Source: JBAZOJ01 sp041648755 (GTDB taxonomy: Bacteria > Planctomycetota > B143-G9). From it: DNA of 25,330 nt. The notes under the pieces were generated by a model. That model was not told the origin of the DNA. It worked only from the letters and a program-made list of their open reading frames with translations, and searched no databases. The position numbers were made by a program, and so were the translations under genes. Positions 1-7,585 of the stretch are shown here, piece after piece; within the stretch, counting starts at the first letter, position 1; the number at the start of each line of letters is the position of its first letter. The stretch lies in the NCBI GenBank assembly GCA_041648755.1, contig JBAZOJ010000021.1, forward strand, positions 1-25,330, read 5' to 3'.

Positions 1-237
1 CTTTTCGCATCGCTCGGATTCGCCCATTCCTGTGTCGCTGGTAATTTTTACCACGCAGCGGCATTTCTGGCGTTCTTCGCGGTTCCCGTTCTACTGCGAT
101 TGTTCATTGATTGGGCTCTTTCACCGTTCTTCGAATTCCACGAGTTGACGGCTGAAGACGGTCCCTTGGGGCGCTTCGAACAGTGGATCAGAAGGAAGTG
201 GCGCCAGTCCGGCGACGCGACGAGAAATGAGCAATGA
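1..237 (+). CDS. C-terminal end of a membrane protein (5' end outside window)
   Basis: Frame 1 is open from the first base to a TGA at 235-237, giving 78 residues with no start in the window. About residues 20-45 form a strongly hydrophobic stretch (AAAFLAFFAVPVLL and the following residues), and the tail is charged, with WIRRKWRQ. This composition fits the last membrane helix and cytosolic tail of an integral membrane protein; I do not recognise the family. The final four codons (N-E-Q-stop) lie inside the heptamer repeat array, so the array appears to supply the stop codon and may have replaced the original C-terminus. The gene converges on hppA. That it is real coding sequence is inferred from the open frame and protein-like composition only. 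Confidence 0.5.
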   Translation, partial: LFASLGFAHSCVAGNFYHAAAFLAFFAVPVLLRLFIDWALSPFFEFHELTAEDGPLGRFEQWIRRKWRQSGDATRNEQ

Positions 238-302
238 GCAATGCACAATGCACAATGAGCAATGAGCAATGAGGAATGAGGAATGAGGAATGAACAATGC
301 CG
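226..302. repeat. Heptanucleotide tandem repeat array, 11 units of AATGNNN
   Basis: Eleven consecutive 7-bp units stay in perfect phase: AATGAGC x2, AATGCAC x2, AATGAGC x2, AATGAGG x3, AATGAAC, AATGCCG. AATG is invariant and the last three bases vary, with neighbouring units often identical, as expected from local slippage duplication. Because the period is 7, plus-strand TGA codons fall in all three frames, while the minus strand stays open and yields spurious ORFs rich in I-A-H-C-S. Confidence 0.92.
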
Positions 303-400
303 AGGCCAGTCCGTCGTCTGTCGTCCCCTTCGACTCGCGATGCTCGCTCAGAGCAGGCGTCGTCTTTAGCTGATCCAGCAGCCGGGAAGGCGTTACGAGA
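303..400. other. Spacer between the two heptamer arrays; no gene seen
   Basis: No convincing coding sequence is present. The stretch contains CTCGCGATGCTCGCTC at about 334-349, flanked by two copies of the octamer CGTCGTCT (312-319 and 358-365), which gives it the look of a REP-like intergenic element. Short minus-strand ORFs crossing this region are artefacts of the repeats. The rest of the intergenic DNA, 436-496, shows nothing before the terminator. Confidence 0.4.
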
Positions 401-435
401 AATGAGCAATGACGAATGAACAATGAGCAATAAGC
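401..435. repeat. Second, shorter heptamer array (5 units)
   Basis: Five units in phase: AATGAGC, AATGACG, AATGAAC, AATGAGC, AATAAGC. The start of both arrays shares the 18-bp string ACGAGAAATGAGCAATGA (220-237 and 395-412). The two arrays are therefore probably copies of one element or one ancestral array split by the 98-bp spacer. Confidence 0.85.
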
Positions 436-496
436 GAGCGGCCTGGAAGGCTGAATCCACTTGGATGGCAATGTGAAACCACTACTACAGCGAAGC

Positions 497-523
497 AAAA
501 AAAGGGGCGCCTTGAGGCGCCCC
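497..523 (-). terminator. Intrinsic terminator of the ABC-TPR-hppA operon
   Basis: Read on the minus strand, a perfect 8-bp GC stem (GGGGCGCC/GGCGCCCC) with a 4-base loop is followed directly by seven T. It begins 24 bases past the hppA stop. There is no T-tract on the plus-strand side, so it should act on the minus strand only. Confidence 0.92.
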
Positions 524-547
524 TGTAGCAATCGTCACTGAGACAAG

Positions 548-2995
548 CTATCTCATGCCAAGCCCGAGTAGTTTCCCTACTGTTGGCGAGTAGGCGACCA
601 CCAGCCCGGCAAACACCACGCTGATCATACTCATTAACTTGATGAGGATGTTGAGGCTCGGGCCGGATGTATCCTTGAATGGGTCGCCGACAGTATCGCC
701 AACAACGGCGGCCTTGTGTGGAAGAGAACCTTTCCCACCGTAATTTCCCTCTTCAATGTACTTCTTGGCGTTGTCCCATGCTCCGCCTGCGGAAGCCATG
801 AAGATTGCAACTACGAAGCCTGTTGCGAGGGCGCCTGCCAGGAGGCCTATCACGCCGCAGACTCCGAGCACCACGCCAGTGAGAACGGGCACAATTATCG
901 CAAGCAGGGAAGGAAGGATCATCTCACGTTGAGCGCCCTTTGTGGCGATAGCGACGCAACTTGCGTAGTCAGCCTTTACTCCGGGTTTTCCCTCGAGCAG
1001 GCCTGCAATTTCCCTGAACTGGCGTCGCACTTCCTCCACCATCTTGCCAGCAGCGCGGCCGACGGCTTCCATTGTCAGACTGCAGAAGAAGAACACCATC
1101 ATCGAGCCGACGAACATTCCGACAAGCACTTTGGGGTTAAAGAGGGAGACGCCGTACATTTCCACGAAGTCGGTCAGCCCGAGGCCGTGAATCCAACTGC
1201 TGACGTTGCCAACCTTATCCGCGGGAACCGTAACGCCGATCTCCTTGAGTGCGGCGACTGCAGCAACCGGATCTGTGGCATTTCCGGTCACACGGATCAG
1301 GGCCACTTTGATCTCGTCGATGTACGCGGCCAACAGGGCCAGAGCGGTCAACGCGGCAGATCCTATGGCAAAGCCCTTGCCGGTCGCGGCGGTGGTGTTG
1401 CCGAGGGCGTCAAGAGCATCCGTTCTTTCGCGAACGTATGGTTCCTGATTGGTCATCTGTGCGTTTCCGCCCGCGTTGTCGGCGATGGGGCCGTAAGCGT
1501 CAGTTGCCAGAGTAATGCCGAGAGTGGCAAGCATACCGACTGCGGCGATGGAGACGCCGTAGAGGCCAAGAGACACAGCGCGCGGGTCTACGGAGAACCC
1601 GCCAGCGAAGGCGTACGACAGCACAATGGCGACGCCAACGGTCAGAACTGGGATGAGAGTCGCTTTCATGCCAACCGCCAATCCGGCGATGATGACAGTT
1701 GCAGGACCAAAGCGAGCCTGGTCTGCAATGCCTCTCGTCGGCTTGTACTGCTGGCTTGTGTAGTACTCCGTGCTCTTCCCGATTATCCAACCCGCAACAA
1801 GGCCCGTGATGACACTGCCGGCCATGCCCAGCCACGAAGTGGATGTCCCGGAGAAGAGCAGGTAGGTAATGCCAAAGGTGGCGATGGCGATGAAGATTAC
1901 GGAAGCGTTGATGCCTCTCGATAGCGCCTTGAGAAGTTCGCCTTGCGTTGCCTTCTCTTCGGTACGCACCAGGAAGATTCCAAGTATCGAGGCGATAATT
2001 CCCACACCCGCGATTATCATTGGAGCGACGATACCGATTACCCCGAGTCCCGCTGGAATTGCGATGACTGCCGTGGCGAGAATCGCACCGCAGTAAGACT
2101 CGTACAGGTCGGCACCCATTCCCGCCACATCGCCAACATTGTCGCCGACATTATCCGCGATAGTGGCCGGATTGCGGGGATCGTCTTCGGGGATTCCCGC
2201 CTCGACCTTTCCAACCAAGTCAGCACCGACGTCTGCGGATTTCGTGAAAATGCCTCCACCGACGCGGGCGAACAGCGCCTGCGTGGAAGCGCCCATTCCA
2301 AAGGTAAGCATTGTGGTCGTGATCTGCCCGAGCTTCATGTCCTCGTACTCGGGCCCCTTGACCATGCCTGGTCCCATCATGGGCGTCGCCAATCCGAAGA
2401 TGTTGTTGTCGTACACCCAGTTGAGCAACTGCCACCACAGGCAGATGTCGATAAGACCAAGCGCTACCACGATAAGCCCCATGACAGCCCCTGACCGGAA
2501 TGCCACGGTCAGTGCCTTGTTGAGGCTCGTCTTGGCTCCTTCGGCCGTGCGGGACGAGGCCCACGTTGCCGTCTTCATGCCCAGCCAGCCGCACAGACCT
2601 GAGAAGAGTCCGCCCGTCAGGAAGGCAAAAGGCACAAAGACGTTCTGGACGCCCAGAACATATGCCATGAAGGCAAAAATGAGCGCCAGTATTACGAATA
2701 CAATCGCTACAATCCGGTACTGCTGTCTCAGGTAGGCGTTTGCACCTTCCCGCACGTAAGCTGCGACCTCGATCATCTTCTGGTCGCCTTCCGGCGCGGC
2801 CATCATGGACTTGTAGAAAATCCATGCGAAAACAAGGGCAATCACTCCACCGATCGGCGCAATCCACCACAGCATGTTCGCGTTGGATAATGCCGATTCG
2901 GCGGTTGCCTCGGCCATCGCAGCCTGTGGCGCAGACAGGAGCGCCAGGGCGGAAGCCGTAACGGAAAGGACGACTCTCAAGAGGATGCGCTGCAT
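548..2995 (-). CDS. hppA: Membrane-bound, ion-pumping pyrophosphatase, K+-dependent type
   Basis: An 815-residue integral membrane enzyme that couples pyrophosphate hydrolysis to outward pumping of H+ or Na+. The catalytic acidic loops are intact: DVGADLVGK at about 255-263, NVGDNVGD at about 282-289 and DAYGPIADNAGG at about 499-510. In the cation-selectivity loop GNTTAATGK (532-540) Ala536 and Gly539 replace the Lys and Thr of K+-independent enzymes, so K+ stimulation is predicted. Whether the pumped ion is H+ or Na+ cannot be told. The N-terminus has an extra Sec-like segment ending A-Q-A-A-M-A before the first usual helix, as seen in some family members. The ATG overlaps the upstream stop by one base (TAATG), with a strong AAGGAG ribosome site 8 bases before it, so it is translationally coupled. 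It is the last gene of the operon. Confidence 0.97.
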   Translation of the reverse strand: MQRILLRVVLSVTASALALLSAPQAAMAEATAESALSNANMLWWIAPIGGVIALVFAWIFYKSMMAAPEGDQKMIEVAAYVREGANAYLRQQYRIVAIVFVILALIFAFMAYVLGVQNVFVPFAFLTGGLFSGLCGWLGMKTATWASSRTAEGAKTSLNKALTVAFRSGAVMGLIVVALGLIDICLWWQLLNWVYDNNIFGLATPMMGPGMVKGPEYEDMKLGQITTTMLTFGMGASTQALFARVGGGIFTKSADVGADLVGKVEAGIPEDDPRNPATIADNVGDNVGDVAGMGADLYESYCGAILATAVIAIPAGLGVIGIVAPMIIAGVGIIASILGIFLVRTEEKATQGELLKALSRGINASVIFIAIATFGITYLLFSGTSTSWLGMAGSVITGLVAGWIIGKSTEYYTSQQYKPTRGIADQARFGPATVIIAGLAVGMKATLIPVLTVGVAIVLSYAFAGGFSVDPRAVSLGLYGVSIAAVGMLATLGITLATDAYGPIADNAGGNAQMTNQEPYVRERTDALDALGNTTAATGKGFAIGSAALTALALLAAYIDEIKVALIRVTGNATDPVAAVAALKEIGVTVPADKVGNVSSWIHGLGLTDFVEMYGVSLFNPKVLVGMFVGSMMVFFFCSLTMEAVGRAAGKMVEEVRRQFREIAGLLEGKPGVKADYASCVAIATKGAQREMILPSLLAIIVPVLTGVVLGVCGVIGLLAGALATGFVVAIFMASAGGAWDNAKKYIEEGNYGGKGSLPHKAAVVGDTVGDPFKDTSGPSLNILIKLMSMISVVFAGLVVAYSPTVGKLLGLGMR

Positions 2996-3777
2996 TAATC
3001 CATCTCCTTCCAGTTCAGATAGATTTGCTTGTGTCTCAGAAAAGGTACGCTGCCGTCATAGGTGTAATCCTCGAAGCGGTTGCGGTACACCAGTCCTGCA
3101 ACTTCCCATTCGGGGAAGCGGGTCAGGAGCGCGAAACAGAGCCTTTCAGCCTCATCAAAGCGCCACAACTGAACGAGGACATGGACTTGCTGGGTAAGGA
3201 CGGGCGCAGGGGCGTCCTGTTGAGCACTGGCAAGTTGCCAATATTTTAGCGCCTCGACAAGAGGGTTCTCTCCTCTTTTCATAAAAGATGCCTTCATTTG
3301 TTCGTCGCGAAGGACCCTTATCGTGTAGATGTAGGCCATTTGCTGGTAGAGCCTGTAAGTATGAGGGTTGCGCTCGATGCCCTCGCGCAGGAACTCGATT
3401 CCCCGCCGTACCCAGAGTTCCTGTTCTTCCGGGGTGGGGCAACTGACCGAAACGTTGAAGGCCATGTTGTGCGAGTTGAACTCCCAGACAATCGGCAGAT
3501 TCGGCTGAAGCAAGGCTATCGTGGTGTACGCGGCAAGCATCTTGTAGTATTCCTGCCTCTCCTGCAGTTTCAGCGCCTGAAGCCAGGCCATATCTATGGC
3601 AATATTTCGGAACCCCCCTAACAGGACAGTGCCCACGAACTCTCCGGGCTTCTTCCCGGCGAACGGAGAAGTGGATGAAAGACCGTATGTGTCTTTCAGT
3701 TGCAGCGTGCTCTCGGAAAGCAGGCCGACGAGCCCGAGAGCTGCGATGAAAACGGCGATCGAGAGAGCTTGTCTCAT
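2995..3777 (-). CDS. Membrane-anchored TPR-like protein of unknown function
   Basis: Residues 4-22 (ALSIAVFIAALGLVGLL) form a signal anchor, followed by a soluble helical domain with TPR-like pairs. One region contains GGFRNIAIDMAWLQA and the others carry helices spaced about 34 residues apart (FLREGIERNPHTYRLYQQM, DEAERLCFALLTRFP). I recall similar proteins beside ABC-2 transporters in Planctomycetes/PVC-like genomes, but I know of no assigned function. The ATG at 3777 has GAGG just upstream (spacing only 3 bases) and starts right before the hydrophobic segment; an upstream TTG at 3798 would add seven residues. It sits 40 bases after the permease stop and overlaps hppA by one base. A partner role for the transporter is inferred from position. 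Confidence 0.75.
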   Translation of the reverse strand: MRQALSIAVFIAALGLVGLLSESTLQLKDTYGLSSTSPFAGKKPGEFVGTVLLGGFRNIAIDMAWLQALKLQERQEYYKMLAAYTTIALLQPNLPIVWEFNSHNMAFNVSVSCPTPEEQELWVRRGIEFLREGIERNPHTYRLYQQMAYIYTIRVLRDEQMKASFMKRGENPLVEALKYWQLASAQQDAPAPVLTQQVHVLVQLWRFDEAERLCFALLTRFPEWEVAGLVYRNRFEDYTYDGSVPFLRHKQIYLNWKEMD

Positions 3778-3817
3778 ATTCCTCGCATCGGAATGCAAAG
3801 ACCCGGTGATCCTGCCA

Positions 3818-5407
3818 TCAGAATTCCCTGCGCCTCAAGAACAGCCAGCCAAGCGCAAGGAGGATAATCGCCCGCCATAGAAAGAGGCTGAAAAAGGCAG
3901 CCAAGGCATGACTCAGTGGTATATCCCGGCTGTCCGGGATGTATCGGCCGCCATCGTAAGTCCCGAAGTCCTCGATCCCTTTGGAGAGGGCCTCGTTGAC
4001 CCAGCCAGCGCTATGCTGGATAAAGTCAGACACTTGCGTGATCATATCCCGTCCGCGGTGCGAGTCCACAACTTCAACGTTGAAAAGCGGGTTCTCGGAA
4101 GACGGGGCGATAATGTCACGCATTATACCAACCGTGCCGCCCCAGAAATACACGAACAGGCATAGAAGCAGGGCAACCGGGAACGAAAGAAAACAAGCTC
4201 CGAAAATGCCCACCGTGGCGAGAAAGGCGGCTATACACCAACTCATAAGCAGGGATTTTGCCAAATTGAGCACGAAGAGCGATGGCGCGGGATAGACTCC
4301 CAAAGCCGCTTTTCCGGAAATCGCAGATGAAGGGCCTTCGTGAACGAGGAGGGTCAGTGAGAAAGGCATGTCGGGGTCCGGAAGACCGGATGTGAACCGG
4401 AACTCCTTGATCCCATCGGCCCGGCCCGTAAAAGCTATTGAAGCGCTGCCCTTCGCGCTCGATAGAACGATCTCCATGTTTGCGTAATCCGCCTTGCGAG
4501 TGCCAATGTTCGGATACAGTGAAAATTGCAGGTTGCCCGCGAGCCCCGTCTTCAGGCTCTCTCTGGAAAGCCCTCGAAAATCCCATCTTAGGTGGCGACC
4601 CTCAACGGCTGCCGGAATATCCACGTTTTCGTCCGGATCGGCCGGGCGATGCCCCCATGACGGGTTCTTCGTGAAGAAGTCATTCCACGCCGAAGGCGAA
4701 CCGCCAAGCCGGTGACCGGTAAGTTGGGTGAGGACATCTTCAAGCACGATTTTCAGCTTAGCCGGGGATATTCCCGGGTACGCAGCGCGAATCTGGTCAT
4801 CGCTCATCGCGAACGCATCCCGGATGCTTTGGAGACGCCATTCGCCGGGGATCATTTCAGCATCGTACAGCTTCCTTGCCGTCGTGAGTATCCTCTCGTA
4901 TTCCTGCAAGTCGCTACGGTACTTGATTTGTCTCTCAGTTCGCTGGTAGTACTCGACATTGTCGCAGGATACTGGTGTGTTCCCCGCGAGGACCGAACTC
5001 GTTTCGGAAGCGGTAAGCGTGGCCCGGCTTGTCACATGGACAAGAACGAATGAGAATGCGCCCAGGGCAAGGAGCAACGAGGCAATGACGAGGTAGATTC
5101 CGGCGGCCTTCCCGATGACATATTTCAGTCTCCCTACGGGACGGCTGAAGACGGTGAGCACTCTGTTGTCAGTGATTTCCCGTGCAATCGTTGAGGTCGA
5201 GGTAAATATCGCAACGACCCCAACCAGCAGTGTGATGGAGGCGGTTATCACAGACAGCATTACGCGAATTCTGTCAACGGGGCTGAAGGCAGGCGTAAAG
5301 GGCGTGGTCGCAAGCACGACCACCCCGAATGCGAGGGGAACTACGAGCCCTCGGCTGCGTAGCGACTCACGAAATGTGATTAGAGCTATTGCTGCTATCT
5401 GACGCAT
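3818..5407 (-). CDS. ABC-2 type transporter permease with large extracytoplasmic domain
   Basis: A 529-residue inner-membrane subunit. Its N-terminus (IALITFRESLRSRGL) is typical of ABC-2 permeases, with the amphipathic helix before TM1. TM segments lie at about 20-37, 50-72 and 104-127. A soluble region of about 250 residues (about 130-380) follows, then further TMs at about 385-430 and a last one near 505-525 ending in basic RRREF. The large loop between the two halves is the unusual part; ABC-2 permeases with such insertions are often annotated simply as permeases of unknown substrate. The gene overlaps the 3' end of the ATPase gene by 41 bases, so the two are co-translated. The likely role is export of, or membrane work on, an unidentified substrate. 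Confidence 0.85.
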   Translation of the reverse strand: MRQIAAIALITFRESLRSRGLVVPLAFGVVVLATTPFTPAFSPVDRIRVMLSVITASITLLVGVVAIFTSTSTIAREITDNRVLTVFSRPVGRLKYVIGKAAGIYLVIASLLLALGAFSFVLVHVTSRATLTASETSSVLAGNTPVSCDNVEYYQRTERQIKYRSDLQEYERILTTARKLYDAEMIPGEWRLQSIRDAFAMSDDQIRAAYPGISPAKLKIVLEDVLTQLTGHRLGGSPSAWNDFFTKNPSWGHRPADPDENVDIPAAVEGRHLRWDFRGLSRESLKTGLAGNLQFSLYPNIGTRKADYANMEIVLSSAKGSASIAFTGRADGIKEFRFTSGLPDPDMPFSLTLLVHEGPSSAISGKAALGVYPAPSLFVLNLAKSLLMSWCIAAFLATVGIFGACFLSFPVALLLCLFVYFWGGTVGIMRDIIAPSSENPLFNVEVVDSHRGRDMITQVSDFIQHSAGWVNEALSKGIEDFGTYDGGRYIPDSRDIPLSHALAAFFSLFLWRAIILLALGWLFLRRREF

Positions 5408-6260
5408 TCCGGGCGTGCTCCGCTACCACTTCCAGAAAGAGTTCCTCGAGCTTGCGTCTCTGCTTTCCTACAGCAAGAATCTTGTGGCCATGGCTCTGTG
5501 CGTATACTGTCAAGTCGCTGATTTCCTCAGGCGACATGCTGTTGAACACAACCTCGAGCCTGTCGGTTCGGGCAAGTAATTCGCTGACGGGCCCGAGCGC
5601 CGCCAGTTTTCCACGTGCCATGATGGCAATTCGGTCACACACATCCTCTACATCCGCCAGAAGATGCGAAGACAAAAGAACCGTTCTTCCCCGGGCTTTC
5701 AGTTCCAGGATCAGGTCTTTGATCTCTCTTGTCCCGATGGGGTCAAGCCCCGAAGTGGGCTCGTCAAGGATGACCAACTCGGGATCGCCAATAAGGCAGG
5801 CTGCAAGGCCCATTCGACGGGCCATTCCCTTCGAGAACTCACGGAGGGGTCTTGTCGCTGCATCGGAGAGTCCCACCTTCGAGATAAGCTCCTCAGAGCG
5901 TTTGGTGCGCTCGGAGCGGGTCAAGCCACTCAGTGCACCATAGAAGTCCAGGGTTTCGCGCGCGTTGAGGAACCTGTACAAGTACGATTCCTCAGGAAGG
6001 AATCCGAGCCGACGCTTGACTTCGACATCGGACGGGGGTTTGTCGAATATCGTGCAAGTTCCCGCAGTGGGAAACAGGAGCCCGAGCAACACCTTGATGG
6101 TCGTTGTCTTGCCGGAGCCGTTAGGTCCCAACAGACCGAAGACTTCACCTTTTCGAATGTCATATGAGACGGAATCAAGGGCTTTCACCTGGCGAGCCCT
6201 GAAGCCGCTACGGTAGATCTTCGTCAGGTTGGATATGCGGATTACCTGCTCTGTTGACAT
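5367..6260 (-). CDS. ABC transporter ATP-binding protein
   Basis: A 297-residue nucleotide-binding subunit for the adjacent ABC-2 permease. Visible motifs are Walker A GPNGSGKT, a Q-loop region LGFLPEESY (Glu where Gln is usual), signature FSKGMARR, Walker B LVILDEPTSGLDP and the H-loop SSHLL. The signature and the EES after the Q-loop position are typical of the CcmA/NatA/gliding-type subfamily serving ABC-2 permeases. A C-terminal extension of about 80 residues resembles the small regulatory domain of that group. An in-frame start exists at 6440, but the extra 60 residues look non-coding. The ATG at 6260 has no ribosome site, and a -10-like TACAAT lies six bases before it, suggesting a leaderless mRNA. 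Confidence 0.9.
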   Translation of the reverse strand: MSTEQVIRISNLTKIYRSGFRARQVKALDSVSYDIRKGEVFGLLGPNGSGKTTTIKVLLGLLFPTAGTCTIFDKPPSDVEVKRRLGFLPEESYLYRFLNARETLDFYGALSGLTRSERTKRSEELISKVGLSDAATRPLREFSKGMARRMGLAACLIGDPELVILDEPTSGLDPIGTREIKDLILELKARGRTVLLSSHLLADVEDVCDRIAIMARGKLAALGPVSELLARTDRLEVVFNSMSPEEISDLTVYAQSHGHKILAVGKQRRKLEELFLEVVAEHARNASDSSNSSNHIS

Positions 6261-6266
6261 GGCGGC

Positions 6267-6294
6267 ATTGTACTCAGGTTGCCTGTCCCGACAA
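6267..6294 (-). promoter_or_regulatory. Predicted sigma70-type promoter of the ABC-hppA operon (leaderless)
   Basis: On the minus strand, TTGTCG (plus 6289-6294) and TACAAT (plus 6267-6272) are separated by 16 bases. The -10 box ends six bases before the ATG at 6260, so transcription would begin at or next to the start codon. The -35 box matches consensus at 4 of 6 bases and the -10 box at 5 of 6. Supported only by sequence pattern and by two similar cases in this window. Confidence 0.55.
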
Positions 6295-6351
6295 CCGTAA
6301 TGACGCAAGACCTGTTTTTTTGGGGTGCATCGCGTCGATTGAGTCGCAATT

Positions 6352-6801
6352 TCAGACAGTATCGGATCTGGCGATATAGCAGACCGGATCCTCCGCGAGC
6401 GGATCACCGGTCCGGGCAAACGCTTTCGCCCTGCAGCCACCGCACTGACCTCGGTTGGCGCAACGGCCGCATTTGCCCTTCAGGTTGTCCCTATCACGCA
6501 GAGCCTGGAAAATCTCTCCGTGCGCCCATATATCGCGCAGCCGGGTCTTTCTCACATTCCCACCGATAATCGGAACGAACGGACAGGGCCATACATCGCC
6601 GTTTGGCTTGATGTATACCAATCCCCAGCCTGCCGCACAGCCGTGGAAAGCTCTTGGTCCGGTGGCTTTCCCCTCCGGAAATTCCAAGTCCCGTCCGAGC
6701 AAGTGAGGCCAATACTGGGGAGCAGCAACGGGTTCAATGACAGTAAAGGAGTCCCGTTGGCACTTCGCGACGGTGGCCACTAATTCACGATTTTGCTCCA
6801 T
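6352..6801 (-). CDS. Radical SAM protein, 3' part with SPASM domain (out of frame with 5' part)
   Basis: This frame encodes the C-terminal half of the radical SAM protein whose first half ends at 6780. It contains a complete SPASM cysteine set that would hold auxiliary iron-sulfur clusters: GC-A-A-G-W, GDVWPCP, CGRC, GQCGGC and a final VC. An ATG at 6801 lies in this frame, but homologous sequence begins only after the frame junction near 6791-6794 (N-R-E-L-V-A). It therefore looks like the tail of one gene split by a single-base deletion, not a separate protein. No intrinsic terminator follows; only about 50 bases separate it from the ABC operon promoter region. Confidence 0.8.
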   Translation of the reverse strand: MEQNRELVATVAKCQRDSFTVIEPVAAPQYWPHLLGRDLEFPEGKATGPRAFHGCAAGWGLVYIKPNGDVWPCPFVPIIGGNVRKTRLRDIWAHGEIFQALRDRDNLKGKCGRCANRGQCGGCRAKAFARTGDPLAEDPVCYIARSDTV

Positions 6802-7547
6802 GTGAGTGCGGAATCGGCGATACCCTCTCCTCTGCCCATCGGGACGAGTTGGTAGCACAGCAGAATATCCGCTCGAATCGAGTGGGCAAAACGGGCGACC
6901 TCCGGAAGCGAGTCGAGGTTCTCGGCCATTGCGGTGAAGTTCAGTTGCACGGCAAGCCCTGCCTTTTTGCAGGATTCGATGCCTATCATTGCGCGCTCAA
7001 AGGCAGTGTCGTTGGCCCGAATGTGGTTGTGAACGGATGGGACGGTCGAATCGAAACTGACCGCCACACCCCGCACGCCCAGTCGGTGCAGTTCGCGTGC
7101 TCTGGCTTCATCGATCAGTGTCCCGTTGGTCGCTATTACGTTTACGAGCCCGACCTTCTTGCTGTAGCTGAGCAGGCTGTTGATATCCGGCCTGACAAGG
7201 GGTTCGCCTCCGGTGTAGACGAGCATCTGGAATTTGCCGCACTCGCGCACCTGTCGGATGAGGTCGAATCCCTCTTCAGTATTCAACTCATCGGGCCCCG
7301 GAAGTCCGGACGTCGCATGGCAGTGACGACAGCGGAGGTTACACGCCTCGGTTATCTCCCATACCGGGTGGTATCCGTAGCCGATGCACCCCATTCCAAC
7401 GGCTCCCGCGGCGACAGGTATGGACCGCAGGGCGCCTGTGGAAAGCCAGGGGAGGAAATAGCGCCAGCCTGTTGACTTCTTCAGCAGCAGGGCAGCTCTG
7501 AATTGTCGCAGGAGGTTCCCGGGAGACATGTATGGTCGGAGAGACAT
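6780..7547 (-). CDS. Radical SAM protein, 5' part (gene frameshifted at 6791-6794)
   Basis: The N-terminal half of a radical SAM/SPASM enzyme. The cluster motif C-N-L-R-C-R-H-C (Cys69, Cys73, Cys76) binds the 4Fe-4S cluster that cleaves S-adenosylmethionine. YTGGEPL, IATNGTL and VAVSFDS are the usual following strands. The frame ends prematurely after ALTWSK-I-V-N; adding one A to the AAAA run (plus-strand TTTT, 6791-6794) restores a continuous protein of about 398 residues with the SPASM half. The overall pattern resembles the PqqE/NirJ/AhbD-like family, but substrate and pathway cannot be assigned. It is the last gene of the 10-kb minus-strand run, 38 bases after the UbiA-like gene. The start at 7547 is the first ATG; a second lies at 7529. 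Confidence 0.85.
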   Translation of the reverse strand: MSLRPYMSPGNLLRQFRAALLLKKSTGWRYFLPWLSTGALRSIPVAAGAVGMGCIGYGYHPVWEITEACNLRCRHCHATSGLPGPDELNTEEGFDLIRQVRECGKFQMLVYTGGEPLVRPDINSLLSYSKKVGLVNVIATNGTLIDEARARELHRLGVRGVAVSFDSTVPSVHNHIRANDTAFERAMIGIESCKKAGLAVQLNFTAMAENLDSLPEVARFAHSIRADILLCYQLVPMGRGEGIADSALTWSKIVN

Positions 7548-7585
7548 CGGGCTACTTATACGCTTCTTTCATCATCTGGCGAACG

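Noticed and set aside
48..531. Minus-strand ORFs rich in I-A-H-C-S (73-136 residues)
   Set aside because: They are the translation of the heptamer repeats and contain no other protein-like pattern.
716..1924. 402-residue plus-strand ORF inside hppA
   Set aside because: It lies fully antisense to a well-conserved hppA frame and has a composition typical of a shadow frame.
6301..6351. Terminator after the radical SAM gene
   Set aside because: On the minus strand the homopolymer is an A-run rather than a T-run, and no stable stem precedes it; read-through into the ABC operon remains possible.
6261..6440. N-terminal extension of 60 residues on the ABC ATPase
   Set aside because: The residues show no family similarity and the extension crosses the predicted promoter; the normal N-terminus begins at 6260.
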